Shown: positions 1-23,938, counted from the stretch's first letter. The stretch: DNA of 64,000 nucleotides from Solea solea (GCF_958295425.1 NC_081146.1:11950985-12014984); one strand, 5' to 3'. The notes: generated by a model not told the origin, from the sequence alone. Made by a program: numbers and translations.

Positions 1-2000
1 CATGTTTCAGAGAACTGAGGATAATACCTTTATATAAACTTTGCTGCCCTTTCACTTTGTTATGCTGTGTCAGTCATGTAAAAAGCATCACTGTCGCCAT
101 GGGCACGAAAAACAAAATATTTCTATGCTGAGAGTCGTGTGGACGTAAAGGCTTGAATGTAACGGACACTGTTCATACTGTAAAGTTACACACTAAGCTT
201 TTTTCATTGACTTCAGTTCAGCAGAGTTTGGATGCTGCTCTGTCTCAGTTTCCATGCTCTCAAGGCCAAACAAGGCTCATTGAATAATTTCCAGCTAAAG
301 AGGCGAGGAGAACCTCATTTCCATAAGAATAGTTCCAGCCTCATTACACATGATAATGGCATTGATAAGAACACTCTGAAATGGACATGACATTTTGAGC
401 ATCGCACGGAACCATTTGCATATTCATATTCTATAAAGGTTGCTTTTAGTTATTGGTCTGAATTAAGGTTTTAATCCAACAGTGAAACAGATGCCTTTAT
501 GCACCACTTTATTTGTTTTAAGGACCACTCAAAGACCTTTACACTACAGATCTGCTTACATTATGCTTACAGATGCAATATGGGCTTCAGTTGTCCAAAG
601 ACTTTAACAAATCAAGACAACAAACTAAGAGTGGCGGGTAAATGGATGGTTGACTTCATATTTTCTGAGCATAAGGTTCATGGCAGGAAGAAATTAACAA
701 TTTTTGGTGGTGATCTGGGTTTGGAACCATATTCAGGATTTTAAACAATGAAAAAAGAAAGAAAATATGCCCATTTATCCAGCAGTCATTTGACAGTTAG
801 CAGATCACAGGTGTAAATAACCAATGGAATGTTGACTGAGTTCAATTTAGCTTCCTCAGTTTCAGAGTGCATACTGTCCAGACTAACATGAACTAAACAG
901 AGCCATCGTAAATGCGATCAGTAACACCTGAGCTAAACATGCCAGAATGGTTGCTATGCAAAGAGCCCATAATTAACTGAGATAGAAGAGTTGGATGAAC
1001 ACTGAGAGGTGTGTACTCTGCAAGAGCCTCCTCTATTCATTAGTGGGATTGCTGCTAACAATCCCACTATATGCTGTTATGCTTTCTACTTTTCTACTTT
1101 TTCTTATTATTCAGCCTTGTGCCTTGAAGACATTTCAGCCATATAACTATGGTTGTTGCTTTACAATGAGTAGTTTCGAAAGTGCGTCAGTGGTGCTCTC
1201 TATGTATTTTTAATGGACCTGCTCTATCTCTGGAGGTGCCATCGCTATAGTAACTACTAACTGCAGTTGCCACACACAGTTGATTCAGATCAGCTAATTA
1301 GGCTGCTAACAGGTAAACACACACAGTGACAGCAAAGATACAGCTCATTTAGGACATTACTGATCGTGTGTCGCGAGTGTTCTTTTATTAAATTGTTTTA
1401 ATTAATGACTTATACCGTTCCCACACTAGAGGATAATTGGCCAGATTTTGGTCCCGATCACACAACAGCTATTAACTGATAACACCGACAGTCCGCCTCC
1501 ATATCTGTTTATATTCTAAAATCTCGTTAAATCACGTGAGTTTCTGTTTGATCCCAAATACCTGGAACCTCCTCCCTGAAACTGCTGCTAGCACTCACGC
1601 TGTGCCTAGCTATAGCTTCACAGCTAACTCGGTTGTTGGAGTCAACTCTTGAGGGTTTATGTTCAGTTATACATTACTCCTCATACTTACTTTGCCTAAT
1701 TGATCGCCATGTTCAAAGACAGACAGGCTGCTGTCAAGCTTATTGCTCCCTGTAGCATGTGAGGTTCATTGATTTCCTGTTAAGATCTGTTACGTCTATC
1801 TCATCTCATAGTGTACTTGTTTTCCGGGCAGTCTCTTCTTTTGAGTGGACACAGTGCTGATGTCTGCACACAGGAATTATTTAGTAGTCAGTCTGATTCC
1901 ACTGGTCATTTTCAAAATGGCTGGAACTGTGGTGTATGCATGATGTCACAATTCCCACCCACAATGCTACTAATATAACATGAGAGCTGATCTGTCATGC
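1..2000. other. Intergenic DNA, no gene seen
   Basis: AT-rich sequence with only short, unconvincing open frames. The two longest, 81 codons at 499-744 and 72 codons at 995-1213, show no recognisable domain and no flanking splice sites. The stretch ends where the 38-bp minisatellite begins. Confidence 0.6.
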
Positions 2001-2732
2001 TAAACTATGACATTTTGGAGGACATACTATAGTATGAAATTGTTTGCTGATTTTGGACGTCATACTATACTCTGACTTTTTTGACCGATTTTGGACAACA
2101 TACTATACTATGACATTTTCGTGTGATTTTGGACGACATACTATATATACTATGTCATTTTCGTGTGATTTTGGACAACATACTATACTATGACTTTTTT
2201 GACCGATTTCGGACGACATAATATACTATGACATTTTTGACCGAATTTGGATGACATACTATACTATGACATTTTCGTGTGATTTTGGACGACATACTAT
2301 ACGATGACTTTTTTGACCGATTTCGGACGACATACTATACTATGACATTTTTGACCGATTTTGGACGACATACAATACTATGTCTTTTTTGACCAATTTT
2401 GGACGACATACTCTACTATGACATTTTTGACCGATTTTGGACGACATACTATACTATGACATTTTCGTGTGATTTTGGACAACATACTATACTATGACAT
2501 TTTCGTGTGATTTTGGACGACATACTATACTATGACATTTTGACCGATTTTGGACGACATAATATACTATGACACTTTTGACCGATTTTGGACGACATAA
2601 TATACTATGACACTTTTGACCGAATTTGGATGACATACTATACTATGACATTTTTGACCGATTTTGGACGACATACTACACTATGACATTTTCGTGTGAT
2701 TTTGGACAACATACTATACTATGACATTATCT

Positions 2733-2874
2733 ATCTGTGTGTGGCCCTGCGATGGACTGGCGAACAGTCCAGGGTGTACCCCGCCTGTCGCCCGATGTAG
2801 CTAAGATTCGCACAGCACCCCCTGCAACCCTCTGGTGGAGGATAAAGTGGTAGATGATGACTGACTGACTATAC
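2733..2874 (+). mobile_element. SINE 3' tail fragment inside the satellite
   Basis: The segment carries the fish SINE 3' body: GGCCCTGCGATGGACTGGCG, then CCAGGGTGTACCCCGCC, ending in GATGATGACTGACTGAC and returning directly to satellite. It matches the 3' half of the complete copy at 4865-5243. No tRNA-like head is attached here. Confidence 0.8.
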
Positions 2875-3145
2875 TATGACTTTTTTGACAGATTTCGGAA
2901 GACATACTATACTATGACATTTTTGACCGATTTTGGACGACATACTATTCTATGACTTTTTTGACCGATTTTGGACAATATACTAAACTATGACATTTTC
3001 GTGTGATTTTGGACGGCATACTATACTATGACTTTTTTGACCGATTTCGGACCACTGATATACTATGACTTTTTTCGTGTGATTTTGGACGACATACTAT
3101 ATTATGACTTTTTTTGACCGATTTTGGACGACATACTATACCGTG

Positions 3146-3290
3146 ATGTTTTGTGTCATTTAGGACAACATGATTAAGAATGTCTCCACACAGTTGGTGT
3201 AGTGGTTAGCACTGTTGACTGTAACATAAGAGACCCGGGTTCAATCCCTCGTTGGAACAAGTCATCCCTGCAATCCTGAGACGTATTTGT
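3146..3290 (+). mobile_element. tRNA-derived SINE head (5' fragment)
   Basis: A tRNA-like segment with an intact Pol III A box (TGGTGTAGTGG, 3195-3205) and B box (GGTTCAATCCC, 3238-3248). It is preceded by a non-satellite leader, GATGTTTTGTGTCATTTAGG, and followed by a short unique segment before satellite resumes. The same leader and head recur at 7325-7470. It is a SINE head rather than a functional tRNA gene, because the acceptor stem is not closed. Confidence 0.75.
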
Positions 3291-4864
3291 GTGATTTTGG
3301 ATACTATACGATGACTTTTTTGACCGATTTCGGACGACATACTATACTATGACATTTTTGACCGATTTCGGACGACATACTATACTATGACTTTTTTGCC
3401 CGATTTCGGACGACATACTATAATATGACTTTTTTGACCGATTTCGGACGACATACTATACTATGACATTTTTGACCGATTTCGGACGACATACTATACT
3501 GTCTTTTTGACCGATTTTGGACGACATACTATACTATGACATTTTGACCGATTTTGGACGACATACTATACTATGACATTTTTGACCGATTTCGGACGAC
3601 ATACTATACTATGACATTTTTGACCGATTTCGGACGACATACTATACTATGACTTTTTTGCCCGATTTCGGACGACATACTATAATATGACTTTTTTGAC
3701 CGATTTCGGACGACATACTATACTATGACATTTTTGACCGATTTCGGACGACATACTATACTGTCTTTTTTGACCGATTTTGGACGACATACTATACTAT
3801 GACATTTTTGACCGATTTTGGACGACATACTATACTATGACATTTTTGACCGATTTTGGACGACATACTATACTATGACATTTTCGTGTGATTTTGGACG
3901 ACATACTATACTATGACATTTTGACCGATTTTGGGCGACATACTATACTCTGACATTTTCGTGTGATTTTGGACGACATACTATACTATGACATTTCTGA
4001 CCGATTTTGGACGACATACTATACTTTGACTTATTTGACCGATTTCGGACGACATACTATACTATGACATTTTTGACCGATTTCGGACGACATACTATAC
4101 TATGTCTTTTTTGACCAATTTTGGACGACATACTATACTGTGACATTTTTGACCGATTTCGGACGACATACTATACTATGACTTTTTTGACCGATTTCGG
4201 ACGACATACTATACTACGACATTTTTGACCGATTTTGGACGACATACTATACTATGACATTTTCGTGTGATTTTGGACGACATACTATACTATGACATTT
4301 TTGACCGATTTCGGACGACATACTATAATATGTCTTTTTTGACCAATTTTGGATGACATACTATACTATGACTTTTTTGCCCGATTTCGGACGACATACT
4401 ATACTATGACTTTTTTGCCCGATTTCGGACGACATACTATACTATGACATTTTTGACCGATTTCGGACGACATACTATACTATGTCTTTTTTGACCAATT
4501 TTGGACGACATACTATACTATGACATTTTTGACCGATTTCGGACGACATACTATACTATGAGATTTTTGACCGATTTCGGACGACATACTATACTATGTC
4601 TTTTTCGACCAATTTTGGACGACATACTATACTATGACATTTTCGTGTGATTTTGGACGACATACTATACTATGACATTTTCATGTGATTTTGGATGACA
4701 TACTATACTATGACATTTTCGTGTGATTTTGGACGACATACTATACTATGACATTTTTGACTGATTTTGAACGACATACTATACTATGTCTTTTTTGACC
4801 GATTTTGGACGACATACTATACCGTGATGTTTTGTGTCATTTAGGGCAACATAATTAAGAATGT

Positions 4865-5089
4865 CTCCACAAAGTTGGTGTAGTGGTTAGCACTCTTGCC
4901 TTGCAGCGAGAAGACCCGGGTTCGAGCCCCGGTTGGAACAAGGGCCTTTCTGCATGGAGTTTGCATGTTCTCCCCGTGTGTGCGTGGGTTTTCTCCGGCT
5001 TCCTCCCACAGTCCAAAAACATGCAATGTGGGGATAGGTAAATTGGACACTCCAAATTGACCGTGAGAGTGAATGGTTGTTTGTCTCTA

Positions 5090-5124
<35 letters not shown>

Positions 5125-5243
5125 CCCTGCGATGGACTGGTGAACTGTCCAGGGTGTACCCCGCATATCGCCCGGTGTAGCTGAGATTGGCACAGCACAA
5201 CCCTCTGGCAGAGGATAAAGCGGTAGATGATGACTGACTGACT
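4865..5243 (+). mobile_element. Near-complete tRNA-derived SINE
   Basis: This is the best-preserved copy in the window. The tRNA-related head has an A box TGGTGTAGTGG (4876-4886) and a B box GGTTCGAGCCC (4919-4929), both matching the Pol III consensus. It is followed by the common fish body (GGAGTTTGCATGTTCTCCCC, then TTCCTCCCACAGTCCAAAAA), an internal (GT)n tract at 5092-5123, and the 3' tail GGTGTACCCCGC...GATGACTGACTGAC. Satellite lies on both sides. The body resembles SINEs whose 3' end derives from a LINE; I did not assign a family name. Confidence 0.85.
5092..5123. repeat. (GT)n microsatellite inside the SINE
   Basis: About 16 uninterrupted GT dinucleotides. The sequence at 2740 lacks the expansion, so the tract grew in this copy. 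Confidence 0.95.
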
Positions 5244-7324
5244 ATACTATGACATTTTGGACGACATACTATACTATGACATTTTCGTGTGATTTTGGAC
5301 GACATACTATACTATGACATTTTCGTGTGATTTTGGACGACATACTATACTATGACATTTTGACCGATTTTGGGCGACATACTATACTATGACATTTTCG
5401 TGTGATTTTGGACGACATACTATACTATGACATTTCTGACCGATTTTGGACGACATACTATACTATGACATTTTTGACCGATTTCGGACGACATACTATA
5501 CTATGTCTTTTTTGACCAATTTTGGACGACATACTATACTGTGAAATTTTTGACCGATTTCGGACGACATACTATACTATGTCTTTTTTGACCGATTTCG
5601 GACGACATACTATACTGTGACATTTTTGACCGATTTCGGACGACATACTATACTATGAATTTTTTGACCGATTTCGGACGACATACTATACTATGTCTTT
5701 TTTGACCGATTTCGGACGACATACTATACTGTGACATTTTTGACCGATTTCGGACGACATACTATACTATGACTTTTTTGACCGATTTCGGATGACATAC
5801 TATACTACGACATTTTTGACCGATTTTGGACGACATACTATACTATGACATTTTCGTGTGATTTTGGACGACATACTATACTATGACTTATTTGACCGAT
5901 TTCGGACGACATACTATACTATGACATTTCTGACCGATTTCGGACGACATACTATACTATGAAATTTTTGACCGATTTCAGACGACATACTTTTCTATGA
6001 CATTTTCGTGTGATTTTGGACGACATACTATACTATGACATTTTTGACCTATTTCAGACGACATACTTTTCTATGACATTTTCGTTTGATTTTGGACGAC
6101 ATACTATACTATGACTTTTTTGACCAATTTTGGACGACATACTATACTATGACTTTTTTGACCGATTTTGGACAACATACTATACTATGACATTTCTGTC
6201 CGATTTTGGACGACATACTATACTATGACATTTTTGACCTATTTCAGACGACATACTTTTCTATGACATTTTCGTTTGATTTTGGACGACATACTATACT
6301 ATGACATTTCTGTCCGATTTTGGACGACATACTATACTATGACATTTTTGACCTATTTCAGACGACATACTTTTCTATGACATTTTCGTTTGATTTTGGA
6401 CGACATACTATACTATGACTTTTTTGACCAATTTTGGATGACATACTATACTATGACTTTTTTGACCGATTTTGGACAACATACTATACTATGACATTTT
6501 CGTGTGATTTTGGACGACATACTATACCATGACATTTTCGTGTGATTTTGGACGACATACTATACTATGACATTTTTGACCGATTTTGGACGACATACTA
6601 TACTATGACATTTTTGACCGATTTCGGACGACATACTATACTATGACTTTTTTGACCGATTTCGGACGACATACTATACTATGACATTTCTGACCGATTT
6701 TGGACGACATACTATACTATGAAATTTTTGACCGATTTCAGACGACATACTTTTCTATGACATTTTCGTGTGATTTTGGACGACATACTATACTATGACA
6801 TTTTTGACCTATTTCAGACGACATACTTTTCTATGACATTTTCGTTTGATTTTGGACGACATACTATACTATGACTTTTTTGACCAATTTTGGACGACAT
6901 ACTATACTATGACTTTTTTGACCGATTTTGGACAACATACTATACTATGACATTTCTGTCCGATTTTGGACGACATACTATACTATGACATTTTTGACCT
7001 ATTTCAGACGACATACTTTTCTATGACATTTTCGTTTGATTTTGGACGACATACTATACTATGACTTTTTTGACCAATTTTGGACGACATACTATACTAT
7101 GACTTTTTTGACCAATTTTGGATGACATACTAAACTATGACTTTTTTGACCGATTTTGGACAACATACTATACTATGACATTTTCGTGTGATTTTGGACG
7201 ACATACTATACCATGACATTTTCGTGTGATTTTGGACGACATACTATACTATGACATTTTTGACCGATTTTGGACGACATACTATACTATGACATTTTTG
7301 ACCGATTTCGGACGACATACTATA

Positions 7325-7470
7325 CCGTGATGTTTTGTGTCATTTAGGACAACATAATGAAGAATGTCTCCACACAGTTGGTGTAGTGGTTAGCACTGTT
7401 GACTGTAACATAAAAGACCCGGGTTCAATCCCTGGTTGGAACAAGTCATCCCGACAATCCTGAGACGTAT
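7325..7470 (+). mobile_element. tRNA-derived SINE head, second copy
   Basis: Nearly identical to 3146-3290, including the non-SINE leader and the trailing CAATCCTGAGACGTATTTGT, with the A box (TGGTGTAGTGG) and B box (GGTTCAATCCC) intact. The shared flanks show that the two copies arose by duplication within the array and not by independent retroposition. Confidence 0.78.
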
Positions 7471-10136
7471 TTGTGTGATTTTGGATACTATACTATGACA
7501 TTTTCGTGTGATTTTGGACGACATACTATACTATGACATTTTTGACCGATTTCGGACGACATACTATACTATGACTTTTTTGACCGATTTCGGACGACAT
7601 ACTATACTATGACATTTTTGACCGATTTCGGACGACATACTATACTATGTCTTTTTTTACCAATTTTGGACGACATACTTTACTATGACATTTTCGTGTG
7701 ATTTTGGACGATATACTATACTATGACTTTTTTGACCGATTTTGGACGACATACTATACTATGACATTTTTGACCGATTTTGGACGACATACTATACTAT
7801 GACATTTTTGACCTATTTCAGACGACATACTTTTCTACGACATTTTCGTTTGATTTTGGACGACATACTATACTATGACTTTTTTGACCAATTTTGGACG
7901 ACATACTATACTATGACTTTTTTGGACGACATACTATACTATGACTTTTTTGACCAATTTTGGACGACATACTAAACTATGACTTTTTTGACCGATTTTG
8001 GACAACATACTATACTATGACATTTTCGTGTGATTTCGGACGACATACTATACTATGTCTTTTTTGACCAATTTTGGACGACATACTATACTGTGACATT
8101 TTTGACCGATTTCGGACAACATACTATACTATGACTTTTTTGACCGATTTCGGACGACATACTATACTATGTCTTTTTTGACCAATATTGGACGACATAC
8201 TATACTATGACATTTTTGACCGATTTCGGACGACATACTATACTATGTCTTTTTTGACCAATTTTGGACGACATACTTTACTATGACATTTTCGTGTGAT
8301 TTTGGACGATATACTATACTATGACTTTTTTGACCAATTTTGGACAGCATACTATACTACGACATTTTTGACCGATTTTGGACGACATACTATACTATGA
8401 CATTTTCGTGTGATTTTGGACGACATACTATACTATGACTTTTTTGACTGATTTTGGACGACATACTATACTATGACATTTTGACCGATTTTGGGCGACA
8501 TACTATACTATGACATTTTCGTGCGATTTTAGACGACATACTATACTATGACATTTTTGACCGATTTTGGACGACATACTATACTATGACATTTTCGTGT
8601 GATTTTGGACGACATACTATACTATGACATTTTCGTGTGATTTTGGACGACATACTATACTATGACATTTTCGTGTGATTTTGGACGACATACTATACTA
8701 TGACATTTTGACCGATTTTGGGCGACATACTATACTATGACATTTTCGTGTGATTTTGGACGACATACTATACTATGACATTTCTGACCGATTTTGGACG
8801 ACATACTATACTATGACTTATTTGACCGATTTCGGACGACATACTATACTATGACTTTTTCGTGTGATTTTGGACGACATACTATACTATGACTTTTTTG
8901 ACCGATTTTGGACGACATACTATACTATGACATTTTGATCGATTTTGGGCGACATACTATACTATGACATTTTTGTGTGATTTTGGACGACATACTATAC
9001 CATGACATTTTCGTGTGATTTTGGACAACATACTATACTATGACATTTTTGACCGATTTTGGACGACATACTATACTATGACATTTTTGACCGATTTCGG
9101 ACAACATACTATACTATGACATTTCCGTGTGATTTTGGACAACATACTATACTATGACATTTTTGTGTGATTTTGGACAACATACTATACTATGACATTT
9201 CTGACCGATTTTGGACGACATACTATACTATGAAATTTTTGACCGATTTCAGACGACATACTTTTCTATGACATTTTCGTGTGATTTTGGACGACATACT
9301 ATACTATGACATTTTTGACCGATTTTGGACAACATACTATACTATGACATTTCTGTCCGATTTTGGACGACATACTATACTATGACATTTTTGACCTATT
9401 TCAGACGACATACTTTTCTATGACATTTTCGTTTGATTTTGGACGACATACTATACTATGACTTTTTTGACCAATTTTGGACGACATACTATACTATGAC
9501 TTTTTTGACCAATTTTGGACGACATACTATACTATGACTTTTTTGACCGATTTTGGACAACATACTATACTATGACATTTTCGTGTGATTTTGGACGACA
9601 TACTATACCATGACATTTTCGTGTGATTTTGGACGACATACTATACTATGACATTTTTGACCGATTTTGGACGACATACTATACTATGACATTTTTGACC
9701 GATTTCGGACGACATACTATACTATGACATTTCCGTGTGATTTTGGACAACATACTATACTATGACATTTCTGACCAATTTTGGACGACATACTATACTA
9801 TGACATTTCTGACCGATTTTGGACCACATACTTTTCTATGACATTTTCGTGTGGTTTTGGACGACATACTATACTATGACATTTCTGACCGATTTTGGAC
9901 GACATACTATACTATGACTTTTTTGACCAATTTTGGACGACATACTATACTATGACTTTTTTGACCGATTTTGGACGACATACTATACTATGACTTTTTT
10001 GACCGATTTTGGACAACATACTATACTAGGACTTTTTTGACTGATTTTGGACGACATACTATACCATGACTTTTTTGACCGATTTTGGACAACATACTAT
10101 ACTGTGACTTTTTTGACCGATTTTGGACGACATACT

Positions 10137-10190
10137 ATACGCTTGGGCCACACGGTGCTAAAGTGGTTAGAACTCTCGCCTTGCAGCGGG
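10137..10190 (+). mobile_element. Short SINE head fragment
   Basis: GGGCCACACGGTGCTAAAGTGGTTAG then CTCGCCTTGCAGCGGG resembles the start of the same tRNA-derived SINE with a damaged A box. It is truncated before the B box and embedded in the last satellite units. Confidence 0.55.
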
Positions 10191-10389
10191 TGATTTGGGA
10201 CAACATAGTATACCATGACATTTTTGAGTGATTTTGGACGACATACTATACTATGATTTTTTTTGGTGATTTTGGACGACATACTATACTATGATTTTTT
10301 TTGGTGATTTTGGATGACATACTATACTATGACATTTTTGGGTGATTTTGGACAACATACTAAACTATGACATTTTGGTGACTGTATTA

Positions 10390-13250
10390 TAAAACATGAA
10401 AACGCAGATTGAACCTTTAAAATTTGAAGTATTTAGACAAAGTGGTATTTTGGTAGAATCAACCTTTAAAACACCAAGAGAGAGAGAGAGAGAGACTTAC
10501 AAGCAGCTCCCCCTCCCCCTTCCAAACACCAGTTTCTAACGGCTGCATTATAAAATCTGACAATGTCCAAAAAAGTATAAAACTTAAACTGTGCTTGTTG
10601 AAAAACCTTAATATGTATCAAAAATGTAGGTGAGAAACGTCCCAAGTCTTGTGATCCGTTTAAAGTTTGAACCACGTCTCTACGTTACAGTATGACAACA
10701 CTGCGAGGCTGATTTTCACAGGGACACAATGTGGCCAATTGTTTCTTATACATTAGGAATCTCTATTACAGGGCACTAACATTCATTAGCTCTTACTCTA
10801 CTCATATTTCTACATGTCTAATACAACTTGGTTGTATCTTTTTTCTTGATTATCTTTAAGTGCATACAGCTACATACATCAACTCCCCCACCATATTGTC
10901 CCCCTACATCCCAAGTAGTGGTCAGCTGTTGCCAATAGTGCCAATAATGGTGACATAGGGCGAAAGGCAGGGAACACCCTGGACAGGTCGCCAGTCCAAC
11001 ACAAGGCCAACCTTTATATAATAGAGACGAACAAGCATTCACTCTCACCTACAGGCAATTTTGAGTGTCCAATTAACCTCTGTGTTTTTTGGACATGTGG
11101 GAGGACACCAGAGAAAAGCCATGCACACAGGCAACAGTGCTGGCCACATGCACCACTGTGAGGCCATAACTGAAAAGTATATTATTGAATAGGTGTAGTT
11201 TTAGCTACATAAAACAGTGCATGTCTACAGTCCCACAGTCTTGAGGCAGTTAATCTTTGAACAGTAAATGCTGTTGAGAAATGGGTCTTTGTTTTGGAAC
11301 TGACATTTCTCTGTGTTTAAGCAACACTGCATCAGTAAAAAAAAAATCCCAACCCTTTGTTATAAGTCATAACCCAGTTTGTGCTACACATGAATGTCCA
11401 ATGTTTTACACACTTCTCTCTGCTGTGTTTGTGTACATCTAAAACAAGACGTGTTTAAGGATGACACTGAGGGAAAAAACTCAAATCTCCGTCACTTTTA
11501 ACACATTTACTGGCATTCACCAAACTGCATGACGATAAGCTCTGTGTTTGTCAATATGTTACATTTTTATGTTTTTTATATTTCTTTAGAAAATATTATA
11601 ATTCAGCAAAGCTGAATACTGTATAAAATGCATGAATAATTGAAGGAACATGTTTGATACTATTGGCATGACTGATCATGTGATGGAAGGTACGCTGTAC
11701 ACTGAGTATCCAAGTCTGGAAGAAACAGGCTCATATCAACCCTGAATAAAACACATTTCAGAAGACTCCATGTCTAGAATAGAAGACCTGTGAATGAACC
11801 ATATAGTTACAACAGATATGAATTCTAATAATGTCCAACATTATGCAGCATTTAACGTCCCAAATACACAGATAAAATAAAGAAAAAGGTTTTTCAACAT
11901 TTCAACATTTTCTCTCTGACAGAGCTATATTAAATAAGCCCAAATGTTCTACTCTGTAAGGAATTGTTTGTGAGTATATGCTAAGTTTACATCTTTCTTT
12001 GATTAATTTGACATGACACATCACACCACACATGTGCATGTATATTTGAGCAAAACATGGGTTTCAAGTATAAACATTAACCTTTAGATCTGCGGCACGA
12101 TGCAGTCGTTGTCTTTCAATGTGTCAAAATTTTGCAAATATAGCTTAATAAACAGGGCATCAATTTAATGTCAACATGTTTTTATAAATCTTGACGCACC
12201 CACGTTTCCCAGACTTGTGTGTTTTTAGTCATACATTTAAAGAGGCTGATACAGTAAAAACAATGACTAACATTATAAATAGTTTAAGTTAAACCAGTTT
12301 TACAGCTTTTACTCAATAGTGTAAAGGTTAAGAGCAGAGTAGCTTCCACTGAAGGAAAACCACATTAACAAATGATTAGAAACTGAAATTCTGGCGTCGC
12401 TCAGATGATTACATTTATTTGCTGAAAGAACCACTTAATGGACTATTCAGCAACATAATTTAAATTCTATTATTTATAATATGTCTGCATTTCTGTTCCA
12501 GGTGACATTTTCCTGCCTACTTTCAGGTTCTTATTATTAATTCATATTTATTCTATTGAAATATAAAAAAACCACTAACCTTTACATATTAAGTGATTTC
12601 TTCAGAAACTGTAATTTCCATTTTACTCAAAGCATGAAAATATTTTGTCATGACAAACTCAGCTGTGTTCAAGAACAAGGTTTTTCATTGTTTGCTGTGA
12701 AAAGGTTTTATGATCGTTACACAAACCCTCTGCAGCACTTTCAGTCTGCTTTTACCAGCCTGATCAAGTGACACTAATAAATAAAACCATCTGCATTTGT
12801 TTTTGCAAAGACAAAAGAAAATCTGTTGTGCAAACATGCACTGCAAGTGTTTTCTTGAGCTATGATGAATTGTTGCCATCTACTGTTTATTTTCAGTAAT
12901 TCAAGAGACAAGCGTTACACTGTCCTTTAAGTCTACCATTATGCCATTTACATAAAAATTATATTTACCCTTATTTATTCATGATTACCAACAGATTAAT
13001 GGCATGTCTTAGAACACTGTAAATACACTGCACGTGTTGAACAAGTGCTTGGTTTTATTCGATGTGTGGATCTTTGGTCCTTTCAATATTTGTTATTAAA
13101 ATAAAAAAATAGAGATAAAAATGCAAAGAACTGCAGTGACTTGTTAATTATTGTACCCAACAATTCAATAATTAAAAACAAACAAACAAAAAAACAACCT
13201 TCAAAGCAAATTATATAACTCAATTAAAGGAGAAAAGTGATGAAATGTGC
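10390..13250. other. Intergenic DNA between the satellite and tcea3
   Basis: AT-rich and without a supported gene. It holds a short GA tract near 10480-10495 and one minus-strand SINE tail (listed separately). The open frames are under 80 codons and have no recognisable content. Confidence 0.6.
10945..11150 (-). mobile_element. SINE body and tail, reverse orientation
   Basis: The reverse complement reads GGACTGGCGACCTGTCCAGG, then GTTCCCTGCCTTTCGCCCTA, with an upstream segment resembling the GTGTCCAATT/ACATGTGGGAGG body of the SINE family seen at 4865 and 30293. The tRNA-like head is missing and the copy is diverged. Confidence 0.65.
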
Positions 13251-13269
13251 AAACTGACATTGTAAGACC

Positions 13270-13275
13270 TTTATT
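13270..13275 (-). promoter_or_regulatory. tcea3: Candidate poly(A) signal of tcea3
   Basis: AATAAA on the minus strand, about 380 bases downstream of the tcea3 stop codon. It is the first such hexamer I noticed after the stop. Position is the only support. Confidence 0.4.
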
Positions 13276-13656
13276 TATGTTTTTATTAAACAATTTGTTT
13301 AAAGTTGTTTATGATTTATGCAGTTTGTTGGGGTTCTATATATACAAACAAAACAGCTGTACTATGACACAGTATATTAACCGGACCATGATTGTCTTTC
13401 AATATTTATAGCACCATGATAATTATAAATGGGGTGATTTGATGACTCATGCTCAGTCTTCAAAGCCAAATAAAGCAAACCCTTATTATTAGTACATGCT
13501 TACAAAAGTCGAGTACAAATCGTAAGAATGCTACTGTTCTCAAATCACAAGCTGCAATTATATATAAACTCTCTTTGCCTCACATTATAGAAAATATGCA
13601 GTTCAAAATGCTCAAAAAACAAACAAACAAAAAAATGTGGTTTGACCTGGAAGACA

Positions 13657-23426
<9,770 letters not shown>

Positions 23427-23700
23427 CGCTGCATTTAATCGACTTGAAGACACAAAAACAAGTGCGACGACTTTGTAAGAATTTAGTGAAACGAGAAGAA
23501 AATAAAATGGATCCGCGCGGCAGTTCGGACTTTACGCACGGCGCACTCATTCAGTTCAGAGGCGTGTCCTGCTGCACGAGCCCAGCTGACCGGAGCAGAG
23601 ACACATGACAACAACTAAATATAGACACTGTAGTGTACACACTGGACAACACACGGACGTCAACCTAACGGCGACCAATTTAAAACCATATTTTTAACTT
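23427..23700 (-). promoter_or_regulatory. tcea3: Probable 5'UTR and promoter region of tcea3
   Basis: The segment upstream of the start codon is locally CpG-rich (CGCGCGGC, CGCACGGCGC), unlike the surrounding AT-rich DNA. I see no TATA box. The transcription start cannot be placed from the sequence alone. Confidence 0.4.
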
Positions 23701-23878
23701 TAACAGTGAAGCGAATAGTGTTGGATCTATAGAGTGTGTTTTATTTGTGTGTGTATGTGTGTGCATGTGTGTGTGTGTCGCCTCAAACTAGGTCAATGTC
23801 TAATGATTGATCCAACCCGAAGTCAGTATTTACTCCAGATCCAGCAGCTGTTGTGCCAAAGAGCCTCACAACCATTCA

Positions 23879-23879
<1 letters not shown>

Positions 23880-23938
<59 letters not shown>

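Larger units (their letters stand above)
2010..10385. repeat. Large 38-bp minisatellite/satellite array
   Basis: About 8.4 kb of head-to-tail copies of a 38-bp unit. The core is GGACGACATACTATACTATG, followed by an 18-bp variable half. That half is mostly one of two types: ACATTTTTGACCGATTTTG-like or ACATTTTCGTGTGATTTTG-like. Single-base and indel variants such as GACTTTTTTGACC, GTCTTTTTTGACCAA and a diverged ATTTCAGACGACATACTTTTC form recur. I estimate roughly 200 units once the embedded SINE pieces are subtracted. Blocks of several units recur with the same variant order, for example near 5961, 6721 and 9232, which indicates higher-order repeats. The array has no coding capacity; open frames inside it are translations of the repeat. 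Confidence 0.97.

Noticed and set aside
3195..3248. tRNA gene
   Set aside because: A and B boxes are present, but the cloverleaf does not close and the sequence continues into a SINE body or satellite.
7742..7975. 77-codon open frame within the satellite
   Set aside because: It is a direct translation of the 38-bp repeat, with recurring WTTYYTMTF and DDILYYD, and not a gene.
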